Assembly: GCA_018432925.1 (NCBI GenBank)
Contig: JAHDSC010000136.1
Coordinates: 1 to 45,324, forward strand
Origin: Desulfobacterales bacterium
GTDB lineage: Bacteria; Desulfobacterota; Desulfobacteria; Desulfobacterales; JAHDSC01
Direction: 5' to 3'
Length of the DNA stretch: 45,324 bases
The notes beneath the pieces are model-generated. The model searched no databases and had not been told where the DNA came from. It saw only the letters and a list, made by a program, of their open reading frames with translations. Position 1 is the first letter of the stretch. Every line of letters begins with the position of its first letter. This document shows, in pieces, positions 33,263 to 40,531 of this stretch. The position numbers were made by a program, and so were the translations under genes.

Positions 33263-35008
33263 ATGAGGCGTTTTTCATATGCATTGTTTCTTATCACGGG
33301 ATTATTCATTCTGTTTTTATCCGCCGGACCGGTGCTGGCCAGCCACGGAGGCAAAAGCGCCTCGCAGGCGGTCGCGATTGAAGGCGGGGACACCATCAAC
33401 ATTTCCGGCATCATCAGCGACAACCACGGAGAACCGGTCAATGAAGCCCGGGTGCTGATATCGATCAACGGCAAGGAGATCGACGAACAGCACACGGCCC
33501 ACTCCGGCAAATACGTGTCGACCTTCATGATGGAAAAAGACCAGGTTCAGACCGCCAGGATCCACATCGAAGGCCGAAAGGCCAGTTTCAAAACGCAGGT
33601 TCTTGAATTCACGGGCTCCGATCTGGCGCAAAAGGGAGATCACTATTACATGCAGGAAAACATGACCCTGCAGCGGACGCTGGGACCGGCCTTCTGGATT
33701 TCCACCCTTGTTTTTGTCATCGCCTACGCCCTCATCTCCTTTGAACTGCTGCACCGGACCATCGCGGCCATGCTGGGCGCCGCGCTGATGCTGGCCATTT
33801 CCTACACCATCGGAACCCTCAACCCGGAATACCGAATTTTTTCCTTTGAATCAGCCATTTCATCCATCGACATGAACGTGGTCTTTCTGCTCATGGGGAT
33901 GATGATCATTGTCGGGATCCTGAAAAACACCGGCGTATTCCAGTGGTGCGCCTATATTTCCTACAAGCTGGCCAAGGGAAAGGTCTTCGTTCTGTCCGTC
34001 ATTCTCATGATCTTTACGGCGGTAACCTCCGCCTTCCTGGACAACGTGACCACCATGCTCCTTCTGACCGGCGTGGCCATCGAGATCTGCATCTCTCTTT
34101 CCATCAACCCGCTGTACCTGCTGATCCCGCTGGTCCTGGCCTCCAACATCGGCGGCACGGCGACGCTGATCGGCGATCCGCCCAATATCATGATCGGCTC
34201 CTACGTGGGCCTCACCTTCATGGACTTCGTGGTGGCACTGGTCTGGGTGTGCATTGTTTCCATGATCGCCCTGTTTCTAACGACCAAGGTTGTATGGGGA
34301 AAGGACTATGCCGCGGCAAAGGTCGATAATGTCACCGAGTACGTAAAGGTTCTGAAGGAAAAATACAAGATCACCGATCCCACGCTTCTTACTTACGGCA
34401 TGGTTGTCCTGGGGTTCGTGGTCATGCTGTTCCTCAGCCACGGCTACTGGCACATGGAGGTCAGCATCGCCGCGCTGCTGGGTGCTTCGGTTTTTTTCAC
34501 CATCGCGCTGGTGACCGAAAAAGTGGAGCTGCTGGAGTTGATCGAAAAGGACATCGAATGGCCCACCCTGATGTTCTTCATCTTCCTTTTCATCATCGTC
34601 GGGGCTGTTGAATCGACCGGCCTGCTGGCCTTGATCGCCGACTGGATCCTGAACCTTTCCGGCGGCAACTTCTACATCGCGATGGCTCTGATCCTGTGGG
34701 TGTCGGCCATCATGTCGGCGTTTGTGGACAACATTCCGTTTACCGCCACCATGCTCCCGATCGTCGCCTTTCTCAGCGCCGAAATACCGGGCTCTGAAAA
34801 TACCCTGTGGTGGGCGCTGGCGCTCGGCGCCTGTTTCGGCGGCAACGGCACGATGATCGGCGCATCGGCCAACGTGGTGACCATGGGTATCGCGGAATCC
34901 AAGGGATATAAGATCAGTTTTATCGGGTTCATGAAAACGGCCTTCCCCTACATGATCATCAGCGTGGCGATCGCCCATGTCTGGCTGGTTATCGTTCGGC
35001 CGGCCTAA
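33263..35008 (+). CDS. Ion-transporter-superfamily permease (ArsB/NhaD/SLC13-like), copy 2, with exported N-terminal domain
   Basis: A 581-residue paralogue of copy 1. The signal peptide is different (RRFSYALFLITGLFILFLSAG, ending VLASHG), but from EGGDTINISGI onward about 44 of 542 residues differ by hand count, roughly 92 percent identity. Eleven of those differences cluster in one membrane segment (about residues 319-338 here, VWVCIVSMIALFLTTKVV against IETVIISMVALIIMSKFV in copy 1). Both transport cores (DNVTTMLLL, NIGGTATLIGDPPN, DNIPFTATML) are unchanged. AGGAGG lies seven bases before ATG 33263; an ATG two codons earlier is too close to it. The predicted transcript starts about 570 bases upstream, and a strong terminator follows. 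Confidence 0.9.
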   Translation: MRRFSYALFLITGLFILFLSAGPVLASHGGKSASQAVAIEGGDTINISGIISDNHGEPVNEARVLISINGKEIDEQHTAHSGKYVSTFMMEKDQVQTARIHIEGRKASFKTQVLEFTGSDLAQKGDHYYMQENMTLQRTLGPAFWISTLVFVIAYALISFELLHRTIAAMLGAALMLAISYTIGTLNPEYRIFSFESAISSIDMNVVFLLMGMMIIVGILKNTGVFQWCAYISYKLAKGKVFVLSVILMIFTAVTSAFLDNVTTMLLLTGVAIEICISLSINPLYLLIPLVLASNIGGTATLIGDPPNIMIGSYVGLTFMDFVVALVWVCIVSMIALFLTTKVVWGKDYAAAKVDNVTEYVKVLKEKYKITDPTLLTYGMVVLGFVVMLFLSHGYWHMEVSIAALLGASVFFTIALVTEKVELLELIEKDIEWPTLMFFIFLFIIVGAVESTGLLALIADWILNLSGGNFYIAMALILWVSAIMSAFVDNIPFTATMLPIVAFLSAEIPGSENTLWWALALGACFGGNGTMIGASANVVTMGIAESKGYKISFIGFMKTAFPYMIISVAIAHVWLVIVRPA

Positions 35009-35042
35009 CACCGGCACCGACTGAAACCGGCACCGCCTAATC

Positions 35043-35077
35043 AAACGTCCCGTCCGGGAATCCGGACGGGACGTTTT
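35043..35077. terminator. Bidirectional Rho-independent terminator between permease 2 and clpB
   Basis: A 13-bp perfect stem, ACGTCCCGTCCGG (35045-35057) with CCGGACGGGACGT (35062-35074), loop GAAT, flanked by A-rich left and T-rich right ends. It lies between two convergent genes and can serve both. Confidence 0.85.
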
Positions 35078-35105
35078 GCTTCAACGGTTTATGAAAAATG
35101 GAATC

Positions 35106-37688
35106 TCAGACATTCGTAAAAACAACGCGACCGTTTTCGAAATCCGCTTTTATGCCCGTGCCTTCCGGAAAGCTGCCGCTGAGAAATTCCATGGCCAGCG
35201 GATTTTCAATATATTTCTGAATTGCGCGCTTCAGCGGCCTTGCCCCGTACACCGGATCATATCCCTTTTCCGCCAGAAACGACTTCGCACCATCGGTAAG
35301 GGTCAAAGCGATATTTTTTTCCGCAAGCCTTTTACCGAGTCTTTTGATCTGAATTTCGACAATCTCGCCGATCTGTTCCGGCGTAAGATTTTCAAAAATG
35401 ATGATTTCATCGATCCGGTTCAGGAATTCGGGCTTGAAATTCGCCCGCAACGCTTCCATAACCCTTGCTTCCATCCTTTTGCGGTCGGCCCCGCCGATTT
35501 CCTGGATCCACTGACTCCCCACATTGGAGGTCATGATGATAATGGTGTTTTTAAAATCGACGGTTCTGCCGTGGCCATCCGTCAGGCGGCCGTCATCCAG
35601 TATCTGGAGCAGAACATTAAAGACATCGGGATGCGCCTTCTCGATCTCATCGAACAGGATCACCGAATAAGGCCTCCTGCGGACCGCCTCCGTAAGGTGG
35701 CCGCCTTCTTCATATCCCACATAGCCCGGCGGAGCCCCGATCAGCCTGGAAACGGTGTGCTTTTCCATGTATTCCGACATGTCGATGCGAACCATCGCCT
35801 GCTCCGTATCGAAAATAAAGGCCGCCAGAGCCTTGGCAAGCTCGGTCTTTCCGACGCCGGTCGGCCCCATGAAAATAAATGATCCGATCGGCCGGTTCGG
35901 GTCCTGCAGCCCGGATCGTGCGCGGCGGACCGCGTTCGAGACCGCGAAAATCGCCTCTTTCTGCCCGATCACCCGCTCCCCGAGCCGATCCTCCATGTGA
36001 ACGAGCTTCTCCTTCTCGCCTTCCAGCATCCTGCTGACGGGAATACCGGTCCACTTGGAAACGACTTCGGCGACATCCTCATCGTCTACTTCTTCCTTGA
36101 GCATTTTCCGATTCGCCTGAAGCTCCGACAGCTTCCGGTTCGCCTCTTCCAGGCGGTTTTTCAGTTCGGATGCCTTCCCGTACCGGAGTTCCGCAACCTT
36201 TTCCAGGTTGCCTTCTCTTTCGGCCTGTTGCTCTTCAATGCCGAGCCGCTCCTGTTCTTCCTTGATTTTCCGTATCGTCTGAATCAGATCTTTTTCATTT
36301 TGCCAGTGCGCCTTCATCTCATTGAGTTCTTCCCGCATCTCCCGCAGCTCTTCTTCCAGCTTGACGAGTCGTTCTTTTGAAACCGGGTCGGACTCCTTCT
36401 TCAACGCCTCCCGCTCGATTTCAAGCTGCGTAATCCGGCGTTGAACCTCGTCGATTTCCGAAGGCATGCTGTCAATTTCAATCCGGAGTTTCGACGCGCA
36501 TTCATCGATGAGATCCACGGCTTTGTCCGGAAGAAACCGGTCGGAGATATATCGGTTGGAAAGCGTTGCGGCGGCGACGATTGCCGAATCCTTTATCCGG
36601 ACCCCGTGATGAACCTCATATTTTTCCTTCAGTCCCCGGAGAATGGAAATGGTATCCTCCACACCGGGTTCAAGAACCATCACGGGCTGGAACCTTCTTT
36701 CCAGGGCCGCATCCTTTTCAATATATTTTCGATATTCATTCAAGGTGGTGGCCCCCACGCATCGCAGCGTACCCCTTGCAAGAGCCGGTTTCAGCATATT
36801 GGACGCGTCCATTGAACCCTCGGCGGCTCCGGCGCCTACCAGCGTGTGCAATTCATCGATGAAAAGAATCACCTCTCCCTCGGCACTTTCCACCTCTTTC
36901 AGCACCGCCTTGAGACGGTCCTCAAATTCGCCCCGATACTTGGCACCGGCGATCAGCGCCCCCATATCCAGAGCAACGACCCTCCGGTTCTTCAATGATT
37001 CCGGAACATCTCCCGTTACGATGCGCCGGGCAAGCCCTTCGACAATGGCCGTCTTTCCGACCCCCGGTTCACCGATAAGAACGGGGTTGTTCTTGGTTCG
37101 TCTGGAAAGAACCTGAACGATTCGACGGATTTCATCATCCCGGCCGATAACCGGATCGAGCTTTCCGAGCCTGGCAAGATCCGTCAGATCCCGGCTGAAC
37201 CTTTCAAGTGCCTGATATTTTTCTTCGGGGGTTTGATCCGTGATCCGTTGAGAACCCCGAATTTCCATGAGGACTTTTAAAATCGAGTCCCTTTTGACGC
37301 CGTGACGACCCATAATTCTTGCGGCTTCTCCGGCCGGTTCATCCGAAACGGCCAGAAATATGTGCTCGATGCTGACATACTGATCCTTCATCTTGGAGGC
37401 CTCCGCAAAAGCCGCATCGAGAACCCCCTTGGTCCGCTGGGAAATATAGACATCCCCGATTCCGCTGATCTTTGGAAATTGATCGATTGCCTGAACCAAC
37501 TCCCGGATCACCTCTTCGGAGGATACACCCAGCTTGCGCAGTATCCCCGCTGCCATTCCTTCCGGATCCTTCAGCATGGAATAAAGAAGATGTTCCGGCT
37601 CCACCTGCTGGTTGTTCCGCTCCGAGGCATAGGAGAGAGCATTTTGAATAAGTTCCTGGGATTTTATCGTAAATTTATCGAACCGCAT
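35106..37688 (-). CDS. clpB: ATP-dependent disaggregase ClpB
   Basis: An 860-residue Hsp100 disaggregase that works with DnaK to rescue aggregated proteins. It has an N-terminal substrate domain ([15 protein letters not shown]), first AAA+ module with Walker [15 protein letters not shown] and sensor region, and a long coiled-coil middle domain (about 400-530, rich in Glu, Lys and Leu). The second AAA+ module has Walker [15 protein letters not shown] and [15 protein letters not shown]; the small C-domain has [15 protein letters not shown]. Length is typical (E. coli 857). ATG 37688 is chosen because AGGAGG is five to six bases ahead and the family begins MRFDKFT. A sigma70-like promoter is at 37738-37765. 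No CIRCE or clear sigma32 site was seen. Confidence 0.97.
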   Translation of the reverse strand: MRFDKFTIKSQELIQNALSYASERNNQQVEPEHLLYSMLKDPEGMAAGILRKLGVSSEEVIRELVQAIDQFPKISGIGDVYISQRTKGVLDAAFAEASKMKDQYVSIEHIFLAVSDEPAGEAARIMGRHGVKRDSILKVLMEIRGSQRITDQTPEEKYQALERFSRDLTDLARLGKLDPVIGRDDEIRRIVQVLSRRTKNNPVLIGEPGVGKTAIVEGLARRIVTGDVPESLKNRRVVALDMGALIAGAKYRGEFEDRLKAVLKEVESAEGEVILFIDELHTLVGAGAAEGSMDASNMLKPALARGTLRCVGATTLNEYRKYIEKDAALERRFQPVMVLEPGVEDTISILRGLKEKYEVHHGVRIKDSAIVAAATLSNRYISDRFLPDKAVDLIDECASKLRIEIDSMPSEIDEVQRRITQLEIEREALKKESDPVSKERLVKLEEELREMREELNEMKAHWQNEKDLIQTIRKIKEEQERLGIEEQQAEREGNLEKVAELRYGKASELKNRLEEANRKLSELQANRKMLKEEVDDEDVAEVVSKWTGIPVSRMLEGEKEKLVHMEDRLGERVIGQKEAIFAVSNAVRRARSGLQDPNRPIGSFIFMGPTGVGKTELAKALAAFIFDTEQAMVRIDMSEYMEKHTVSRLIGAPPGYVGYEEGGHLTEAVRRRPYSVILFDEIEKAHPDVFNVLLQILDDGRLTDGHGRTVDFKNTIIIMTSNVGSQWIQEIGGADRKRMEARVMEALRANFKPEFLNRIDEIIIFENLTPEQIGEIVEIQIKRLGKRLAEKNIALTLTDGAKSFLAEKGYDPVYGARPLKRAIQKYIENPLAMEFLSGSFPEGTGIKADFENGRVVFTNV

Positions 37689-37737
37689 TGAACCCTCCTG
37701 TTTTTTCATAATCTTTTTTTTGTGTTTTCAATACGTA

Positions 37738-37765
37738 ATAATAAACACGGACGATAAAGTGTCAA
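37738..37765 (-). promoter_or_regulatory. Sigma70-like promoter of clpB
   Basis: On the minus strand TTGACA (37765-37760), 16 bases, TATTAT (37743-37738). It lies about 50 bases before the clpB ATG and 14 bases from the end of the MITE-like element. A short inverted repeat AACCG/CGGTT (37765-37780) overlaps the -35 edge. Confidence 0.6.
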
Positions 37766-37778
37766 ACCGTTTCAGCGG

Positions 37779-37925
37779 TTAACAGGGTGTTGAAAAACAA
37801 GAATCAGGCCGTCAGGCAAGGCGCGCGGCGATACGACAAGCGCAGCATATTCAAGCATGAGCATTGGCGAGAGCCCCGCAACGCTGAATGGCGGCCTCAG
37901 GCGCAGTTTTTCAACACCCTGTTAA
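37779..37925. mobile_element. MITE-like element, 147 bp, with 20-bp perfect terminal inverted repeats
   Basis: TTAACAGGGTGTTGAAAAAC (37779-37798) and its exact reverse complement (37906-37925) bound the element. If the outer TTAA is a target duplication, the terminal repeat proper is 16 bp starting CAGGG. A second, inner pair AGGCCG / CGGCCT makes the whole unit foldable into a long hairpin. It has no coding capacity. This is the look of a non-autonomous transposable element mobilised in trans; no transposase is in the window. Confidence 0.8.
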
Positions 37926-38185
37926 AAGTAAAAGCATTTTTCGCTCCGTCCCGCGGTTGGGCCTTGACATTCAACCTGCGAACAAAATACATGATAACAT
38001 GATCGGATGATTCCCCGTCAAATTTTTCGGACTTACGCGTAAGAAGGATCGAAATATCTTTTCCTCCGTAAGGGATGGATTCATTCGCTTTCTTTCGCCG
38101 GACTTTTCCGCTTCTCCTTGGCGAATGCGGGCCGAAAGTCCGGAGCTCGCTTTGCGGTTCAAAAAACAACCCACGAGGCATCCAT

Positions 38186-39031
38186 ATGATTATCGACTTC
38201 CATACGCACATTTTTCCGGAAGAAATCCGTAAAAACAGGGAAAAATATTTTTCTTCCGAACCTGCTTTCCAACAACTGTACCGGTCCCCCCGGGCGGCAC
38301 TGGCCGGGGTGGAACAGATTTTACATTCGATGGATGAAGACGGAGTGGACATGTCTGTAATTTTCGGTTTCCCCTGGAAAAACTCAGACCGGTTTAAACT
38401 GCACAACGATTATATTCTGGAAGCGGTTGAAAAACACCCGAAGCGTTTAATCGGTTTTGCCTGTTTTGATTTGGAAAATAAAGATGCGGCATCGGAAGCA
38501 AGGCGATGCCTCGAGGCAGGAGCTTCCGGCGTCGGCGAACTTGCGTTTTATGATTCCGAAATGGACGCAGAGGCTTTAAAAAAGTTAGAACCGGTAATGG
38601 AGATTTGTCGGGAGATGGATCGTCCGGTCTTGATCCATACCAATGAACCGATCGGCCACATTTATCCGGGCAAAACGAGAATCACGCTGGAACAGATTTA
38701 TGATCTGATCAAAAAATTTTCAAGCAATAAAATGGTCCTCGCCCATTGGGGAGGCGGAATCTTTTTCTTTCAACTGCTGAAACGGAATGTAAAGGAATAT
38801 TTTACGAACCTGTCCGTTGACACGGCCGCATCTCCTTTTTTGTACGATCCGGATATTTATCCGATCGCCATCCGGATCATCGGGGCCGACAAGATTCTTT
38901 TCGGAAGCGATTTTCCGCTTATCAAGCCGATACGGTATTTGAAAACGCTTAAAAAAATCGGCCTGTCAAAGGAAGAAACCGATAGAATCTGCTGGCGGAA
39001 CGCCGCCGCTTTGCTGAAACAAACGTACTGA
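38186..39031 (+). CDS. Amidohydrolase family protein (amidohydrolase_2 type)
   Basis: A 281-residue TIM-barrel metal hydrolase. The opening IIDFHTHIFPEEI gives the HxH metal ligands (His6, His8). HTNEPIGHIYPG and MVLAHWGGGIFFFQLL carry the later His ligands, and LFGSDFPLIKP gives the catalytic Asp. The family includes decarboxylases and C-C or C-N hydrolases acting on aromatic and other acids; the substrate here is unknown. ATG 38186 starts directly at the first barrel strand, with GAGG about eight bases before it. The open frame extends upstream to 38075 without family character. It appears to be a single gene. Confidence 0.88.
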   Translation: MIIDFHTHIFPEEIRKNREKYFSSEPAFQQLYRSPRAALAGVEQILHSMDEDGVDMSVIFGFPWKNSDRFKLHNDYILEAVEKHPKRLIGFACFDLENKDAASEARRCLEAGASGVGELAFYDSEMDAEALKKLEPVMEICREMDRPVLIHTNEPIGHIYPGKTRITLEQIYDLIKKFSSNKMVLAHWGGGIFFFQLLKRNVKEYFTNLSVDTAASPFLYDPDIYPIAIRIIGADKILFGSDFPLIKPIRYLKTLKKIGLSKEETDRICWRNAAALLKQTY

Positions 39032-39248
39032 TTTCCTTATATTTCAAAACGGATCCCATCCATATTCAAACCGAACGGAAACCGTTGTGTTTTTATTTCC
39101 CAAAGCTCAAGAAAACCGAAATACTTCCGATAGAATTATAAATACCGCTCGTTGGTGGCTGTTGCAGCAAGTTATCATATAAAATAGCTGGAGGGCTTAC
39201 GCATGGTATCGATTGTAACACCACCGAATGCCTAAAATAGGGGGAAGT

Positions 39249-39674
39249 ATGGCTGTAAATATTTTGGTGGTGGATGATTCATTGCCCATGCGGTCCGTAA
39301 TCATTAAAACGATCAAGGTGTCCGGTTATGGATCGGCGAACTTCTTGCAGGCCTCCAATGGCAGGGAAGCAATGAGAACTCTTGGAAATGAATGGGTGGA
39401 TCTTGTGATTACGGATTATAACATGCCCGATATGGATGGCATGGAGTTGATTTCCGAAATGAAGCGGGATGAAACCTTACGCTGCATACCGGTTCTTGTC
39501 GTAACGACCGAAGGAAGCCGGACAAGGGTCGAAGAATTTATCCAAAAAGGCGCCGCTGGATATATACAAAAACCTTTTACGCCTGAAGTGATAAGGACGA
39601 AGCTGAATAACATACTGGGGGAAATAAAAGATGAAGAATCGGTTGAAAGCCGCAATGAAGAGCTCGATTTCTGA
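39249..39674 (+). CDS. CheY-like single-domain response regulator
   Basis: A 141-residue receiver domain with no output domain. The acidic pair is Asp9-Asp10 (LVVDDSLPM), the phosphoacceptor Asp56 (VITDYNMPDMDG), the switch Thr in VVTTEGS and the conserved Lys108 (IQKPFTPE). The order and spacing match CheY. GGGG lies about five bases before ATG 39249. Its end overlaps the next gene, a CheX-like phosphatase, by 44 bases in another frame, so the two are made together. No histidine kinase, CheA or flagellar gene is in the window. Confidence 0.92.
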   Translation: MAVNILVVDDSLPMRSVIIKTIKVSGYGSANFLQASNGREAMRTLGNEWVDLVITDYNMPDMDGMELISEMKRDETLRCIPVLVVTTEGSRTRVEEFIQKGAAGYIQKPFTPEVIRTKLNNILGEIKDEESVESRNEELDF

Positions 39675-40104
39675 GATACTGGAGACGATGTTCTTTGTTT
39701 CGCTGGAATTTGACGAATCCGGCAACTTTGACGATTTTATTCAATCCGCAAACGGCAACCTTTCGGCATCCCGGTTACGTTTCGGCGGTGATTTGTCCGG
39801 CAGTTTTTTCTTCTATGCGCCGGAGAGTGTGCTCCTTACCATAACCGAGAATTTTTTGGCGCAAGACAGGTATTCAATTACAAAAAATCATGTGGAAGGT
39901 ACGCTGAAAGAAATTACCAATATGATTGCCGGGAGCACGTTAAGCAGTTTTGACAAGCAGGCCTTGTTCAACCTGAACATCCCGGAAGTCATCGACACAA
40001 ATCGTAAATTCGAATCATTCGATGAAGCGGGGAATGAACAAATCTTTTTCATGATTAATTCGCTCGAGGGCCGGCTGGCTGCGAAATTAACGTTCAGCAT
40101 ATAA
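39631..40104 (+). CDS. CheX-like phosphatase
   Basis: A 157-residue protein of the CheX/CheC group, which dephosphorylates CheY-P. The active-site helix reads TLKEITNMIAGSTLSSFD, with the ExxN pair (Glu and Asn) about residues 89-92, and a Pro (NLNIPEV) follows 20 residues later, close to the family spacing. The N-terminal SSISEILETMFFVSL and C-terminal GRLAAKLTFSI also fit. GGGGGAAATAAAAG precedes ATG 39631; an ATG at residue 9 is possible. Paired with the CheY-like gene by overlap, it most likely turns off that regulator. Confidence 0.85.
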   Translation: MKNRLKAAMKSSISEILETMFFVSLEFDESGNFDDFIQSANGNLSASRLRFGGDLSGSFFFYAPESVLLTITENFLAQDRYSITKNHVEGTLKEITNMIAGSTLSSFDKQALFNLNIPEVIDTNRKFESFDEAGNEQIFFMINSLEGRLAAKLTFSI

Positions 40105-40531
40105 CCGTACCGACAGGCATCCATTCCAGATCATCAGAGGCTTGGCTTTTCATCGTAAACCCGACAGGTATATCTCACCCATCTTATCTTACCCATTGAC
40201 AGCCCATTGACTTTTTTTTATATTAGGCTGGAATTTAAGATCTTTTAATACCGGTTTCAACCGTTTAAAAGGTTTTTATAACATCCGATCCCTGAAGCCC
40301 CTTCCGCTTTCCCCTTAAGCGCCACCTTGGCGGAACAGGGCGTTTGAGCGATCAAGTTGCGGGCCTTTTTCCTGGTTTCGCATTCTGCGGTCCATTCTCC
40401 TTTTTCCAATTTTTTATAGGTTTATTCAAAAGCAAATGACTTTTTCTTCCATTCTTGAAACGCTGTCTTTTAAATCCCTGAAGAATAGAAAAATTCTCTA
40501 CCGTTGCACACCGAAACAGAAAGGATAGAAT
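40105..40531 (+). other. Intergenic region before ppdK, 427 bp
   Basis: Holds the ppdK promoter (40196-40224) and a leader of about 300 bases. A small stem GCCA/TGGC near 40321-40331 is too weak to name. No terminator for the CheX-like gene was clear and no coding frame is supported. Confidence 0.45.
40196..40224 (+). promoter_or_regulatory. Strong sigma70 promoter of ppdK
   Basis: TTGACA (40196-40201), 17 bases, TATATT (40219-40224). Start predicted near 40231, about 300 bases before the ppdK ATG. A second TTGACT at 40207-40212 overlaps the spacer. Confidence 0.7.

Larger units (their letters stand above)
37689..38185. other. Divergent intergenic region between clpB and the amidohydrolase, 497 bp
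   Basis: Contains the clpB promoter and the MITE-like element. Downstream of the element a TTGACA (37964-37969) faces the amidohydrolase, but no good -10 box follows at 16-18 bases. The remaining bases, 37970-38185, show nothing else I can support. Confidence 0.4.

Noticed and set aside
34277-35044. 255-codon antisense frame in permease 2 (and similar frames in permease 1), rich in His and Asp
   Set aside because: These are mirror frames of conserved membrane segments; the same shadow appears in both permease copies and the composition is unnatural.
37700-37770. CIRCE or sigma32 heat-shock element upstream of clpB
   Set aside because: No 9-bp CIRCE arms and no sigma32-type box with correct spacing; the sigma70-like promoter explains the region better.
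37964-37998. TTGACA facing the amidohydrolase as a promoter
   Set aside because: The -35 is perfect, but hexamers at 16-18 bases (for example ATACAT, TACATG) match the -10 consensus poorly.
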